A stretch of DNA of 64,000 bases. It comes from Serratia sp. H1w (GTDB lineage Bacteria > Pseudomonadota > Gammaproteobacteria > Enterobacterales > Enterobacteriaceae). Of the stretch, positions 51,055-60,271 are shown piece by piece (the first letter of the stretch is position 1; each line of letters starts with the position of its first letter). Where the stretch lies: NCBI RefSeq assembly GCF_000633355.1, contig NZ_AYMQ01000019.1, positions 1 through 64,000 on the forward strand, read 5' to 3'. The notes beneath the pieces are model-generated. The model was not told the origin of the DNA and did not search any database. It worked only from the letters and a program-made list of their open reading frames with translations. A program made the translations under genes and the position numbers.

Positions 51055-52473
51055 ATGGCAACTGCAATCACTCCAACTATGCATAAAGCTTTGCCATGGA
51101 TTGCAGCGATTGCTTATTTTATGCAAGCGCTAGATACCTCCATTCTCAATACCGCGCTTCCCAAAATGGCAGCAGACCTCCATGAATCACCGTTGAATAT
51201 GGAGTCTGCGGTGATTTGCTATGCTCTCAGCCTGGCCCTGTTCATTCCTGCCAGCGGGTTTCTCTCCGATAAGTTCGGTACCAGAAACGTGTTTATATTT
51301 GCCCTGACGTTCTTTTCCATCGGCTCCTTGTGTAGTGCGAGCTCACCATCGTTGTTCTGGCTGGACGTGTCCCGAGTCATTCAAGGGGTCGGGGGGGCCA
51401 TGATGGTACCGGTCTCCAGGCTGACGCTGATCAAGTCGTTTGACAGAAAAGATTTTCTCAAGGCCTTGAACACATCGACGCTGTTAGGGTTGGCAGGTCC
51501 CTTTCTTGGCCCCGTGCTGGGTGGGTTCCTGGTTGAAAAATTCACCTGGCACTGGATCTTCCTGATCAACGTCCCCATAGGTATTCTGGGGATCTTCTTC
51601 AGCCTGAAATTCATGCCGAATATCCGCGGTAAATCAACAGACCTGGATGTGAAGGGACTGGTTCTGGTTTCCCTGGCTTTTATTATTACCACCTTGAGCC
51701 TCGAAATGATGAGCGATGGGGATGGCCTGCACTATCCGATATTATTGTTTATCCCAGGGGGGCTCCTGCTGTATGTCTACGTCACTCACGCCAGAAAAAA
51801 CCTTAACATTTTTCATAAAAGCTCTATCTTTCCCCTCGAGTTATTTCAGGTAAAAACCTTTAGCATCGGCCTGGCAGGCAACTTTGCCTCACGTCTAGGC
51901 GCTCAGGCCATACCTTTCCTGCTTCCGTTGATGCTACAACTGGCATTAGGGTATTCAGCCATTCACTCTGGCTTGATGCTCATACCTCTGGCCCTGGCAG
52001 CCATGATCATGAAGGAACTGGTCACCCCAATCCTCCGTCATTATGGATATCGCAACGTGCTGATATTGAGTACGTTCTTTGTCGGTATAGCCATAATAGC
52101 CCTAGGACTGTTTGACCAGAACACGCCAATATATTTACTGGCGATCAACCTGTTCCTGATCGGCTTCGTCAACTCGCTGCGATTTACCGCCATGAGCAGT
52201 ATTACCCTTGCCGACCTGTACGATGAGAAGGCCAGTAGCGGCAACAGTTTGATGTCCGTCAGCCAGCAACTCGCCACAACGTTCGGAGTGGCATTCAGCG
52301 CGGTTCTCTTGAGGATATTTCAAAAACCAGACAAATTTATTCAGTTGGATCTGGTTGATTCATTCAGAGTGACTTTCGTTATTCTCGGGATATTAACCCT
52401 GGTCTCAGGATTGATTTTCTTCAGACTATCGGCACAAGACGGGGCCAATCTGACCGCCAGGCATGAAAAGTAA
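51055..52473 (+). CDS. DHA2-family MFS transporter, paralogue of MdtD
   Basis: A 472-residue transporter with about 14 helices. It shares the key motifs of the MdtD encoded at 20794-22239: [35 protein letters not shown] and [13 protein letters not shown]. Sequence is otherwise considerably diverged and the gene is more AT-rich than the mdt copy. It stands alone with no regulator beside it. The substrate is unknown. Confidence 0.88.
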   Translation: MATAITPTMHKALPWIAAIAYFMQALDTSILNTALPKMAADLHESPLNMESAVICYALSLALFIPASGFLSDKFGTRNVFIFALTFFSIGSLCSASSPSLFWLDVSRVIQGVGGAMMVPVSRLTLIKSFDRKDFLKALNTSTLLGLAGPFLGPVLGGFLVEKFTWHWIFLINVPIGILGIFFSLKFMPNIRGKSTDLDVKGLVLVSLAFIITTLSLEMMSDGDGLHYPILLFIPGGLLLYVYVTHARKNLNIFHKSSIFPLELFQVKTFSIGLAGNFASRLGAQAIPFLLPLMLQLALGYSAIHSGLMLIPLALAAMIMKELVTPILRHYGYRNVLILSTFFVGIAIIALGLFDQNTPIYLLAINLFLIGFVNSLRFTAMSSITLADLYDEKASSGNSLMSVSQQLATTFGVAFSAVLLRIFQKPDKFIQLDLVDSFRVTFVILGILTLVSGLIFFRLSAQDGANLTARHEK

Positions 52474-52518
52474 ATTACACTACGCTTTGTAAAGAGCCGT
52501 TGGTCCTAGCCGTACAAA

Positions 52519-52541
52519 AAATCCCGTACCACCTGGGATTT
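52519..52541. terminator. Bidirectional terminator between MFS gene and glsA
   Basis: AAATCCC / GGGATTT around GTACCACCT, with an A run on one side and T-rich sequence on the other, between convergent genes. Confidence 0.7.
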
Positions 52542-52576
52542 ATCTTTACTCACAGGAACCCACGGCCCGTTGATGA

Positions 52577-53515
52577 TTAACGGCCCCGAAAAAGGTTATA
52601 TCCCAGCTGTTGGGCAACCGACGCAGCCAACTTTTGCCCGCGTACGCTATTACCAACCGGATCGAGAGGGGGAGAAAACGCGGCAATCCCCATGACTCCA
52701 GGCACCACGGCCAGGATACCGCCCCCCACTCCGCTCTTACCGGGCAGGCCTACGGTGTAGGCCCAATCGCCGGAACTGCCGTACATCCCCTCCATCGTCA
52801 TTTCGGCCAAAATATAGGGAGTATTAGACTCGCTCAGCACTCGTTTTTGGCTGACCGGGTTGACACCACCAGCAGCAAGCGTAGCCCCGATGGTGGCCAG
52901 TTCAATGGTATTTAGCAGCGTTGAACATTGGCGAGTATAGACATCGCAGGCTTCCATCGGGTCGCAATACATTGCCCCCGCTGAATAAAGTAGCCAAGCG
53001 ATAGCTCGATTATGGAAATTGGTGGTTTGTTCTGAATCGTTCACTTCATCGGAGAGTGCGATCTGCGCTCCAGTTAACTGCTGTTGCATGGCAAGAATAC
53101 GTAACCAACGGTCTTCACGGCCACTCGCTTTAACCAGACTCACCGTTGACATTGCCCCCGCATTCACCAGTGGCGAAAGAGGTTTGCCATTATGCAACTC
53201 CAAGGCAATCACCGAATTAAAAGGTAAACCGGTGGGATCGGCGCCAATCTTGTCCTGTACCTCCTGTGGGCCAACGTCTTCTAGCGCCAGGGCAAGCGAA
53301 CACACTTTTGAAATAGACTCCAGCGCAAAGCGAAACTCCGCATCGCCCTGAGAAATGATGTCTCCATCGACAGTCACAATCGCCAAAGCGGCTAAATGGC
53401 TTGGCACACTGGCTAAAAAGGGAATATAGCTGGCATTTTCGCCGCCGCTCAAGGTTGAATACTGGGAATAGGCATCCGCTGCCACCTGCTGAAGACGCTG
53501 CACATCGATAGTCAT
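52577..53515 (-). CDS. glsA: Glutaminase (GlsA, YbaS type)
   Basis: A 312-residue serine-dependent glutaminase that hydrolyses glutamine to glutamate and ammonia; in E. coli YbaS works in acid resistance. The beta-lactamase-like Ser67-Ile-Ser-Lys70 motif in FALESISKV, plus ALEDVGPQEVQDKIGADPTGLPFNS and the GLPGKSGVGGGI loop, match YbaS closely. The start ATG at 53515 lies after a G-rich stretch; a TTG five codons earlier is less likely. The usual partner transporter ybaT is not next to it. Confidence 0.94.
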   Translation of the reverse strand: MTIDVQRLQQVAADAYSQYSTLSGGENASYIPFLASVPSHLAALAIVTVDGDIISQGDAEFRFALESISKVCSLALALEDVGPQEVQDKIGADPTGLPFNSVIALELHNGKPLSPLVNAGAMSTVSLVKASGREDRWLRILAMQQQLTGAQIALSDEVNDSEQTTNFHNRAIAWLLYSAGAMYCDPMEACDVYTRQCSTLLNTIELATIGATLAAGGVNPVSQKRVLSESNTPYILAEMTMEGMYGSSGDWAYTVGLPGKSGVGGGILAVVPGVMGIAAFSPPLDPVGNSVRGQKLAASVAQQLGYNLFRGR

Positions 53516-53805
53516 GCTATTAACCCCCAAGCTGGGTTTGATGGACCGGGAGACAATGATCCCTTGAAAGAACCATTACGCTTTGGCAACGGAGCACTTG
53601 AGATAGAAGGCGCAATAGCTTTCACCACATCGGTAGTGTGGGGACAGACGAAGGTATGTCAGCAGTCTCAACATCCTCTTTGTCAGCCATCAAATGACTT
53701 CCAGACGCGTGCTAATTTAAACACTAGCCCAACCCTATAAATCCCACCAGTCTCGTGAGCAATGCTTGGCTGAATGCTTTCGCAATCAGCCAAATACCTC
53801 CCTCC

Positions 53806-55035
53806 TTATTTAGCCGCCAGCTTACACAGCGTTAACGCCACGTTATAAGAAGCCTCAAACGATTTCAGCGGTAAAAACTCAAACCGTGAATGGAAGTTGT
53901 GCGCACCGGTAAAGAAGTTTGGCGTTAATAACCCTTTGGCGGATAGCGCTGCACCGTCTGTGCCGCCGCGCATTGGGATCACTTTTGGCTCAATGTTTAA
54001 CTCGTCCAAAGCGGCAAAAATCAAATCAATCGCCCGACGATCTTCGGTGATGGCGTTGCTGATATTGCTGTAGGTATCGCTGATGTGATACTCCACCCGG
54101 GCCGTTGGATACTGCGCGGCAATCTTATCGGCCACTTCGCCAATCTGTTGCTTACGGCGCTCAAAATTCGCCAAATCGAAATCACGGATATTGGCCTTCA
54201 ACAGCGCTTCGCTTTGTGATGCCTGCATACCGTTAAACCAGATGTAACCTTCTCGCCCTTCGGTATGTTCAGGGGTCTGCTGACGATCGAAGTGACTGAT
54301 GTAATCCATCGCCATCAACAGCGGGTTCACCAGCACGCCTTTGGAGGACATCGGGTGGCTGGTCACGCCAGTGAAGCGCAGCTCGGCGCTCGCGGCGTTG
54401 AAGTTTTCATACACCACTTCACCCAATTCGCAGCAGTCGATGGTCCAGGCAAAGTCGACATCAAAACGCGCCAGATCCAGCGCTTTGGCACCACACAGGC
54501 CAATCTCCTCGTCCGGTACAAACGCCACCACGATATCCCCGTGTTGGTGCTCTGCGGTGAGGTTCTCCAGCACGGTCATCACTACTGTGACGGCCGCTTT
54601 GTTATCCGCGCCCAGCACACTGGTACCGTCGCTGAAAATGATCTCTTCCCCTGGATAGGCTTTGATTTCCGGGTGTTCAGCAGTACGTAACCAGATATCT
54701 TGCTGCACATTCAGGCACAAATCCTCACCGGTAAAGCGCAAAATTTGCGGGTGAATGTCCGGAGATAAACCCACATCAACGGTATCGATGTGGGTGATAA
54801 AGCCGATGCGTGGCGCACCGGGTACGTTGCCCTTTTTCACCGCGGTGACGGTGGCATGTTGATCAATGACGATATTTTCCAGGCCAAGTTGGCGTAGTTC
54901 TTCTGCCAGCATTTCCGCCATTTCAAACTGGCCGGGAGTGCTGGGCAAAGTGCTGACAGCTGGGTTGCTCTGGCTGGTAACGGCCAGGTAGCGGAAGAAA
55001 CGTTGGGTCAACTGCGTGGCGAGCGGTGAAGACAT
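53806..55035 (-). CDS. pepT: Peptidase T-like tripeptidase
   Basis: A 409-residue M20B zinc aminopeptidase that removes N-terminal residues from tripeptides. Zinc ligands are seen in FITHIDTVD, LGADNKAAVTV, PDEEIGLCGA (catalytic Glu pair), TIDCCELG and TGAHNFHSRFEF. It is clearly a PepT but departs from the E. coli sequence over much of its length, so it may be a second PepT lineage. No good ribosome site precedes the ATG. It is divergent from an orphan dipeptide-binding protein gene. Confidence 0.88.
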   Translation of the reverse strand: MSSPLATQLTQRFFRYLAVTSQSNPAVSTLPSTPGQFEMAEMLAEELRQLGLENIVIDQHATVTAVKKGNVPGAPRIGFITHIDTVDVGLSPDIHPQILRFTGEDLCLNVQQDIWLRTAEHPEIKAYPGEEIIFSDGTSVLGADNKAAVTVVMTVLENLTAEHQHGDIVVAFVPDEEIGLCGAKALDLARFDVDFAWTIDCCELGEVVYENFNAASAELRFTGVTSHPMSSKGVLVNPLLMAMDYISHFDRQQTPEHTEGREGYIWFNGMQASQSEALLKANIRDFDLANFERRKQQIGEVADKIAAQYPTARVEYHISDTYSNISNAITEDRRAIDLIFAALDELNIEPKVIPMRGGTDGAALSAKGLLTPNFFTGAHNFHSRFEFLPLKSFEASYNVALTLCKLAAK

Positions 55036-55279
55036 AATGTTGTATATGAACGCATCCCGTTTGCAAGGCTTCCATGGTTGGGTTACCAGAGCAATCTTTC
55101 AGAATTCACCCTTTCGTTAGAGTTTATCTTTGCCAACTACCGCCTTTACCGAGGCTAGCGTTGACCTCATTGTTATCGTTCGATGTTGTTTGCTGGCAAT
55201 GTAAATTTAATGTTATTTATTAAGCGCTTTAGTACAAGCTTTATTTTTCAGTGGTAGGTTCACCAACAGGAAGATAGTG

Positions 55280-56872
55280 ATGATAATTAAAATTACAAAG
55301 CTTGCGCTGACCATAGCAGCGCTCTCAATAAGCTCTGGGGTAGCAGCAAAAACGTTGGTTTATTGTTCAGAAGGTTCACCAGAAAACTTTAACCCGCAAC
55401 TCTACACCTCCGGGACCAGCGTGGATGCCAGCGCGGTGCCGATCTATAACCGTCTGGTAGATTTCAAAGTAGGTACCACCGAGCTGCAACCTAGCCTGGC
55501 GGAAAGCTGGGACGTGAGCGAAGACGGCAAGGTGTATACCTTCCATCTGCGCCAAGGGGTGAAGTTCCAGAGCAACAAATATTTCAAACCAACGCGCGAT
55601 TTTAACGCCGACGATGTGATCTTCTCGTTTATGCGCCAGAAGGATGCCAATCATCCCTATCACAACGTGTCCAACGGTAATTACTCCAATTTCGAAAGCC
55701 TGGAGTTTGGCAAGTTAATCACCGCCATCGACAAAGTTGATGACCATACGGTACGGTTCACGCTGGCCCATCCGGAAGCGCCGTTTGTCGCCGACTTAGG
55801 CTGGTATTTCGCCTCCATTCTCTCTGCGGAATACGCCAATAGCATGTTGAAAGCGGGCACGCCCGAACGTGTGGATATGGATCCGATTGGTACCGGGCCG
55901 TTTGAACTGAAGCAATACCAGAAAGACTCGCGCATCCTGTTTGCCGCGTTCCCAGACTACTGGCAGGGCAAGGCGAAAATCGACCGTCTGGTGTTCTCCA
56001 TCACGCCGGACGCGTCGATCCGCTACGCCAAGCTGGAAAAAAATGAATGTCAGGTGATGCCGTTCCCTAACCCGGCCGATCTGCCGCGCATGAAGGAAAA
56101 TAAAGACATCAACCTGATGCAAAAAGCGGGTTTGAACACCGGATTCCTGGCGTTTAACACCCAGAAAGCTCCGCTGGATAACGTGAAGGTTCGTCAGGCG
56201 CTGGCGCTGGCCATCAATAAACCGGCGATCATCGAGGCGGTGTTCCACGGTACCGGAACCGCGGCGAAAAACCTGCTGCCTCCGGGCGTGTGGAGTGCCG
56301 ACGCCGATTTGAAAGATTACGACTATGACCCGGAGCAAGCCAAAGCGTTGCTGAAAGAAGCCGGCTTCGCCAACGGCATGACCATCGATCTGTGGGCGAT
56401 GCCGGTACAACGTCCGTATAACCCGAACGCCAAACGCATGGCCGAGATGATCCAGGCCGACTGGGCGAAAGTGGGCGTGACGGCGAAAGTGGTGACTTAT
56501 GAATGGGGCGAGTATTTGACCCGTGTGAAAAACGGTGAGCATCAGGCCGCACTGATGGGCTGGACCACGGCAACCGGCGATCCGGACAACTTCTTTGGCC
56601 CGCTGTATAGCTGCACGTCCGCGAATGGCGGTTCCAACTCGTCAAAATGGTGTTACCAGCCGTTTGACAAGCTGATCCTGGAAGCGCGTGCCGAGAGCAA
56701 TCACGAGAAACGCGTGGCACTCTACAAAGAGGCCCAGCAGATGATGCACGACCAGATGCCTGCGGTGATGATTGCCCACTCAACCATTTTCGAACCGGTG
56801 CGCAAAGAAGTGACCGGGTACGAAATCGATCCGTTCGGCAAACACATTTTCTATCAGGTCGACGTGAAGTAA
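55280..56872 (+). CDS. dppA: Periplasmic dipeptide-binding protein (DppA type), orphan
   Basis: A 530-residue family-5 solute-binding protein with a signal peptide (cut near VAA-KT), the N-terminal LVYCSEGSPENFNPQLYTSGTS and C-terminal KHIFYQVDVK typical of DppA. It delivers dipeptides (and haem in some species) to the DppBCDF permease. No permease genes follow, so it must share one encoded elsewhere. AGGAAG precedes the start; a GTG one codon earlier is possible. It is divergent from pepT, suggesting linked peptide uptake and cleavage. Confidence 0.9.
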   Translation: MIIKITKLALTIAALSISSGVAAKTLVYCSEGSPENFNPQLYTSGTSVDASAVPIYNRLVDFKVGTTELQPSLAESWDVSEDGKVYTFHLRQGVKFQSNKYFKPTRDFNADDVIFSFMRQKDANHPYHNVSNGNYSNFESLEFGKLITAIDKVDDHTVRFTLAHPEAPFVADLGWYFASILSAEYANSMLKAGTPERVDMDPIGTGPFELKQYQKDSRILFAAFPDYWQGKAKIDRLVFSITPDASIRYAKLEKNECQVMPFPNPADLPRMKENKDINLMQKAGLNTGFLAFNTQKAPLDNVKVRQALALAINKPAIIEAVFHGTGTAAKNLLPPGVWSADADLKDYDYDPEQAKALLKEAGFANGMTIDLWAMPVQRPYNPNAKRMAEMIQADWAKVGVTAKVVTYEWGEYLTRVKNGEHQAALMGWTTATGDPDNFFGPLYSCTSANGGSNSSKWCYQPFDKLILEARAESNHEKRVALYKEAQQMMHDQMPAVMIAHSTIFEPVRKEVTGYEIDPFGKHIFYQVDVK

Positions 56873-57127
56873 ATACTGACGCATGATCGATGGTTCAAGG
56901 TTTCAGACCGAGAGGGATGAGGCCTTTTTTATCTCTTTACCAAGTCGTGAAAGCCGTGAAAAAACCACAATAATTTGAATATGTTGATGTTTTCAACGTT
57001 GCTAAATTAAACCGCTATCGTCTGTGATCCAGAACCTATATTTAATGATGAGGGCAGCCTTTTCTGGCTCTGCGTCCACTGGGAGAAGATTATCAACCCG
57101 TTATTCGGCCATAAATGGCTACTGGCA

Positions 57128-57757
57128 ATGGTTTTGATCACCAGCGCCAATGCCTCTCCCATAATACCATTGCCAGCGGATCCGTTTATTCTGGCACAAG
57201 AGCAGTTGGCGCAGATTAGTACATACCAGTTCAGAATCGACTCCCGATCGTCCCAAGGCGATCGCACACAGGTGCGTTACAGTTACCGCAAGTCGGGCTA
57301 TGCGCGGATGGATTTCACCGAGCCTCATCGCGGTGCCGTGCTGATCTACGATCCCGGTAGCGATAAGGTTCGCGTATGGCCATTCGGTATTGGCACGCTT
57401 CCGGTGGTGAGCCTGTCGCCAAGTAATTCATTGATACAAGGGCCCAACGGCCATCGCGTAGACCAAGCAGACGTCGGCACCTTGCTACGTAATATTCGCT
57501 ACCTCCAGCATGGGGGGAAAACTACCGTGGTAGGCCAGGAAAATCTGGCAGGACAAACCGTTTTGCATGTTGCCATCGTTGGCCCGGCAGGGATTAGTAT
57601 CCTCGGCGTGCATCGTTATGAGGTTTGGTTAGAGGCTAGTCATGGCTTCCCAGCCAAAGTCATCAGCTATGCAGCCGACGACCACTTGTTGGAAACCGTA
57701 GTGATGGATGCCATGGTGTTCAACCTGCATTTTCCCACCGACTTTTTTAACCCTTAA
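57128..57757 (+). CDS. DUF1571-family exported protein
   Basis: A protein of about 209 residues with an N-terminal VLITSANAS and a beta-rich body (TYQFRIDSRSSQGDRTQVRYSYRKSGYARMDF region) like DUF1571, a LolA-like fold. From ATG 57128 the signal peptide looks clipped. The open frame continues upstream to give HKWLLAMVLITSANA, and GGGAGAAG at 57081 lies before an ATT at 57089 that would give a normal signal peptide, so translation may start there or the original start is mutated. It lies 15 bp before an SRPBCC gene. Confidence 0.7.
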   Translation: MVLITSANASPIIPLPADPFILAQEQLAQISTYQFRIDSRSSQGDRTQVRYSYRKSGYARMDFTEPHRGAVLIYDPGSDKVRVWPFGIGTLPVVSLSPSNSLIQGPNGHRVDQADVGTLLRNIRYLQHGGKTTVVGQENLAGQTVLHVAIVGPAGISILGVHRYEVWLEASHGFPAKVISYAADDHLLETVVMDAMVFNLHFPTDFFNP

Positions 57758-57772
57758 GGTTGATCGCAAACT

Positions 57773-58243
57773 ATGGCGGAATACCAATTAACCCACACTT
57801 GGCGCATCAAAGCCCCACTGCAAACGGTGTGGGATATCCTTTATCACCCCGATATCTGGCCGAGCTGGTGGAAAAATCTGTTACAGGTGGTCGAAATTGA
57901 AAAAGGTGATGAACTAGGCATTGGGGCGTTACATCGCTACACCTGGCAAGGCGTTCTCCCTTATCGTATTAGCTTCGATATGCATATCATCAATATCGTA
58001 CCGTTGCAGTTGTTGGAGGGGCAAGCCAGCGGTGAAGTCGAAGGCGTTGGACAATGGATGTTAGAAGCGGACGGGGCTTACACGCTTGCGCACTACACCT
58101 GGCACGTCCGTACCACTATCTGGTGGATGAATTGCCTGGCACCGCTGGCCGCACCGTTATTCCGCTGGAACCATGGTGCGGTGATGCGGGCGGGAGCCAA
58201 GGGGTTGGCTCAACGATTGGGTACCAGCGTGGAAATGAACTGA
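57773..58243 (+). CDS. SRPBCC/START-like polyketide cyclase family protein
   Basis: A 156-residue helix-grip protein. The start TWRIKAPLQTVWDILYHPDIWPSWW (region at residues 9-33) and the C-terminal amphipathic helix are typical of the polyketide cyclase/dehydrase family, which bind hydrophobic ligands. It probably shares a transcript with the upstream DUF1571 gene and the downstream acetyltransferase (38 bp gap). The ligand is unknown. Confidence 0.82.
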   Translation: MAEYQLTHTWRIKAPLQTVWDILYHPDIWPSWWKNLLQVVEIEKGDELGIGALHRYTWQGVLPYRISFDMHIINIVPLQLLEGQASGEVEGVGQWMLEADGAYTLAHYTWHVRTTIWWMNCLAPLAAPLFRWNHGAVMRAGAKGLAQRLGTSVEMN

Positions 58244-58281
58244 TTGTCGGCTATAGTTGCAGGAAATAATCTGGAGTTGCC

Positions 58282-58707
58282 ATGCTAATAAGACCCTTCA
58301 AAGAACCTGACCGCCCACGCCTACGCGCCCTGTATCTGGCCTCGCGCCAGGCCGCCTTTACCTGGCGTGAGACGCAACATTACCGATTGGAAGATTTTGA
58401 TCGCTCAACGCGAGGGGAAGAGATCTGGGTAGCAGAGCAGGATGGCAGTCTGCTGGGTTTTGTCACGATTTACCGCGCCGATAATTTTATTCATAACCTG
58501 TATGTTGATCCTCTCCAGCCGCCACAGGGAGTCGGCAGTGCGTTGTTGCACGCCGCCGAACGAACCTTTACCGCTACCGGCTCGCTCAAGTGCCTGGTAA
58601 ACAACACCAAGGCGCTGGCGTTCTACCACAAACACGGCTGGCAAACCATTTCCCCCGGCTGCGACGGGGGTGAAGAGTATTATTTGCTGCATTCACCGCA
58701 GCGATAG
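58282..58707 (+). CDS. GNAT-family N-acetyltransferase
   Basis: A 141-residue GNAT enzyme with the motif A region VDPLQPPQGVGSALLHAAE and a C-terminal FYHKHGW. It resembles small acetyltransferases of the PhnO/YjaB type; the substrate is unknown. It ends 11 bp before the convergent dehydrogenase gene. Confidence 0.85.
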   Translation: MLIRPFKEPDRPRLRALYLASRQAAFTWRETQHYRLEDFDRSTRGEEIWVAEQDGSLLGFVTIYRADNFIHNLYVDPLQPPQGVGSALLHAAERTFTATGSLKCLVNNTKALAFYHKHGWQTISPGCDGGEEYYLLHSPQR

Positions 58708-58718
58708 ATGCGGTTTTA

Positions 58719-59786
58719 TCAGGCAGAATGAGGCTCCCCCTCCCCTATCGTCATTAAAACCTTAACAGAAAAGAGCTCTCGACCATAAAGCCTTGGAAAT
58801 AGCTCAGGGGCTTGTTGCAAGGTGATCCTTTGGGTGATTAACGGCTCAACGTTTATCCGTCCCTTATGAATATAATTTATCGATGTCTGCCACTCACGCC
58901 CAGGGAAAGGAGCGGAGATAGAATTCCACGAGCCGACAAGCGTTAGCTCATTTCTAATGATTTTTTCAAAATTCTCTCTGGGAAACGCCACATCGCCATA
59001 AGGGATGCCAAGCAGTAACACGCTTGCTCCTTTCATCGCCAATGGCATTGCATTCGCTATACCGGCAGCATTGCCCGAGGATTCTACGACCACTTCTAAT
59101 CCAGCGTTGTTGGTCAGAGCCATAAACCGCTGCAAATAATCAGCTTCGGTAACGTTGAAGACGTGGTCCGCGCCGGTCTCCCTGGCGATATCCAGCTTTC
59201 CGTCGTCGGTATCAAAAGCATAGACCTCATCGGCGCCAAAGGCTTTGGCCCACTGCACTGCCAGCAAACCGATGGTGCCGCAACCAACGACGGCGACCCG
59301 GTAGCCAGCCTTGATCTTGATTTGGTTAAACCCGTGCACCACCACGCAGGAGGGTTCGATCAAGCTTGCCGTCTCATAATCCATCGCGTCCGGGATCTTG
59401 ATGACATTAGCGGCGGGAACGTTAATATACTCGGCGAAAGCCCCTTTTTTATGGCCACCCAACACCTGCAAATGAGTGCATTTTGCAAAGCTGCCTTGCT
59501 GACAGAATTCGCACTGATAACAGGGAAAGCATGGACAGGCGATAACGCGATCCGACACCTTCAATGACTTAACACCACTCCCCACCGCAGTAATAATGCC
59601 GGAAAACTCATGCCCCCAGGTCAGCCCCGGATTATAAGAGCCGATCTTGCCAAATCGCGAGATATCCGAACCGCAAATCCCGGCGATCTGTACCTTGATC
59701 AACACATCGTCATCATTTTCAATCGCCGGTATCGCGACCTCTTCATATCTTACATCCTGTTTGCCGTATAAATTTAACGCCTTCAT
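58719..59786 (-). CDS. Zinc-dependent polyol dehydrogenase, GatD-like
   Basis: A 355-residue medium-chain dehydrogenase. Catalytic zinc ligands are in GICGSDISRFG and WGHEFSG; the structural zinc loop CPCFPCYQCEFCQQGSFAKC is cysteine-rich; the NAD fold begins VVGCGTIGLLAVQWAKAFGA. It is close to galactitol-1-phosphate 5-dehydrogenase (GatD), so a sugar-alcohol or sugar-alcohol phosphate is the likely substrate. It is the last gene of the minus-strand cluster; a hairpin separates it from the HPr gene. Confidence 0.88.
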   Translation of the reverse strand: MKALNLYGKQDVRYEEVAIPAIENDDDVLIKVQIAGICGSDISRFGKIGSYNPGLTWGHEFSGIITAVGSGVKSLKVSDRVIACPCFPCYQCEFCQQGSFAKCTHLQVLGGHKKGAFAEYINVPAANVIKIPDAMDYETASLIEPSCVVVHGFNQIKIKAGYRVAVVGCGTIGLLAVQWAKAFGADEVYAFDTDDGKLDIARETGADHVFNVTEADYLQRFMALTNNAGLEVVVESSGNAAGIANAMPLAMKGASVLLLGIPYGDVAFPRENFEKIIRNELTLVGSWNSISAPFPGREWQTSINYIHKGRINVEPLITQRITLQQAPELFPRLYGRELFSVKVLMTIGEGEPHSA

Positions 59787-59826
59787 TTGGACCTCTGGTT
59801 TAAAGCAGACGAATGGTTAATAGCCA

Positions 59827-59854
59827 CGCCCTGAATTTACCGTTATTCAGGGCG
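59827..59854 (-). other. Intergenic hairpin between HPr-like gene and dehydrogenase
   Basis: CGCCCTGAAT / ATTCAGGGCG is a perfect ten-base-pair stem around an eight-base loop. No T run follows on the minus strand, so it looks like an RNA-processing or stabilising stem, or a leaky terminator, rather than a full stop. Confidence 0.6.
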
Positions 59855-59975
59855 CGAGCGTATTAACCCCAAAGGGTCACTTTATAGTTTCCCCCAAGGA
59901 AAATCGTTATTAATATCGGTAGCAATAAGCACTGCAAAATATGACTAACTGAAACAGGTTTCAGCAGATTGGCAT

Positions 59976-60245
59976 TTATTCCTTTTCACCAAAACCATCG
60001 GCAAATGCGCTTTGCAATGCCCCCATCATCTCAAGCTCGTCTTGTCCATGACAAACCAGTTCGATCACGCTATTTCCTTTTACTCCAGCGCCCAAAATGC
60101 TCATCATTCCTTTGATTTCGGTTTCCTTACCGTTGTTGACTAACATCAGCGACGCATTGTATTGCTTGACGATTTTCGCCAGAGACGCCGCTGGGCGCGC
60201 GTGCAGTCCCGTGCTGTTGATGACTTTGACACTTTGCTTAATCAT
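59976..60245 (-). CDS. HPr-family phosphocarrier protein
   Basis: An 89-residue HPr. His15 in TGLHARPA is the phospho-acceptor for enzyme I. Where HPr normally has Ser46 (the HPr-kinase site in Gram-positives, also present in E. coli HPr), the aligned residue is Gly46 (KGMMSILGAG). It is encoded between an aldolase and a dehydrogenase rather than with ptsI-crr, so it is a pathway-specific HPr. No enzyme II gene lies within the window beside it. Confidence 0.9.
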   Translation of the reverse strand: MIKQSVKVINSTGLHARPAASLAKIVKQYNASLMLVNNGKETEIKGMMSILGAGVKGNSVIELVCHGQDELEMMGALQSAFADGFGEKE

Positions 60246-60271
60246 GGTTATCTCAAACTCTAATCAGGAAT

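Noticed and set aside
55036-55279. FNR or PhoP site upstream of pepT, as known for enteric pepT
   Set aside because: I found no TTGAT-N4-ATCAA and no properly spaced GTTTA repeat in the expected orientation.
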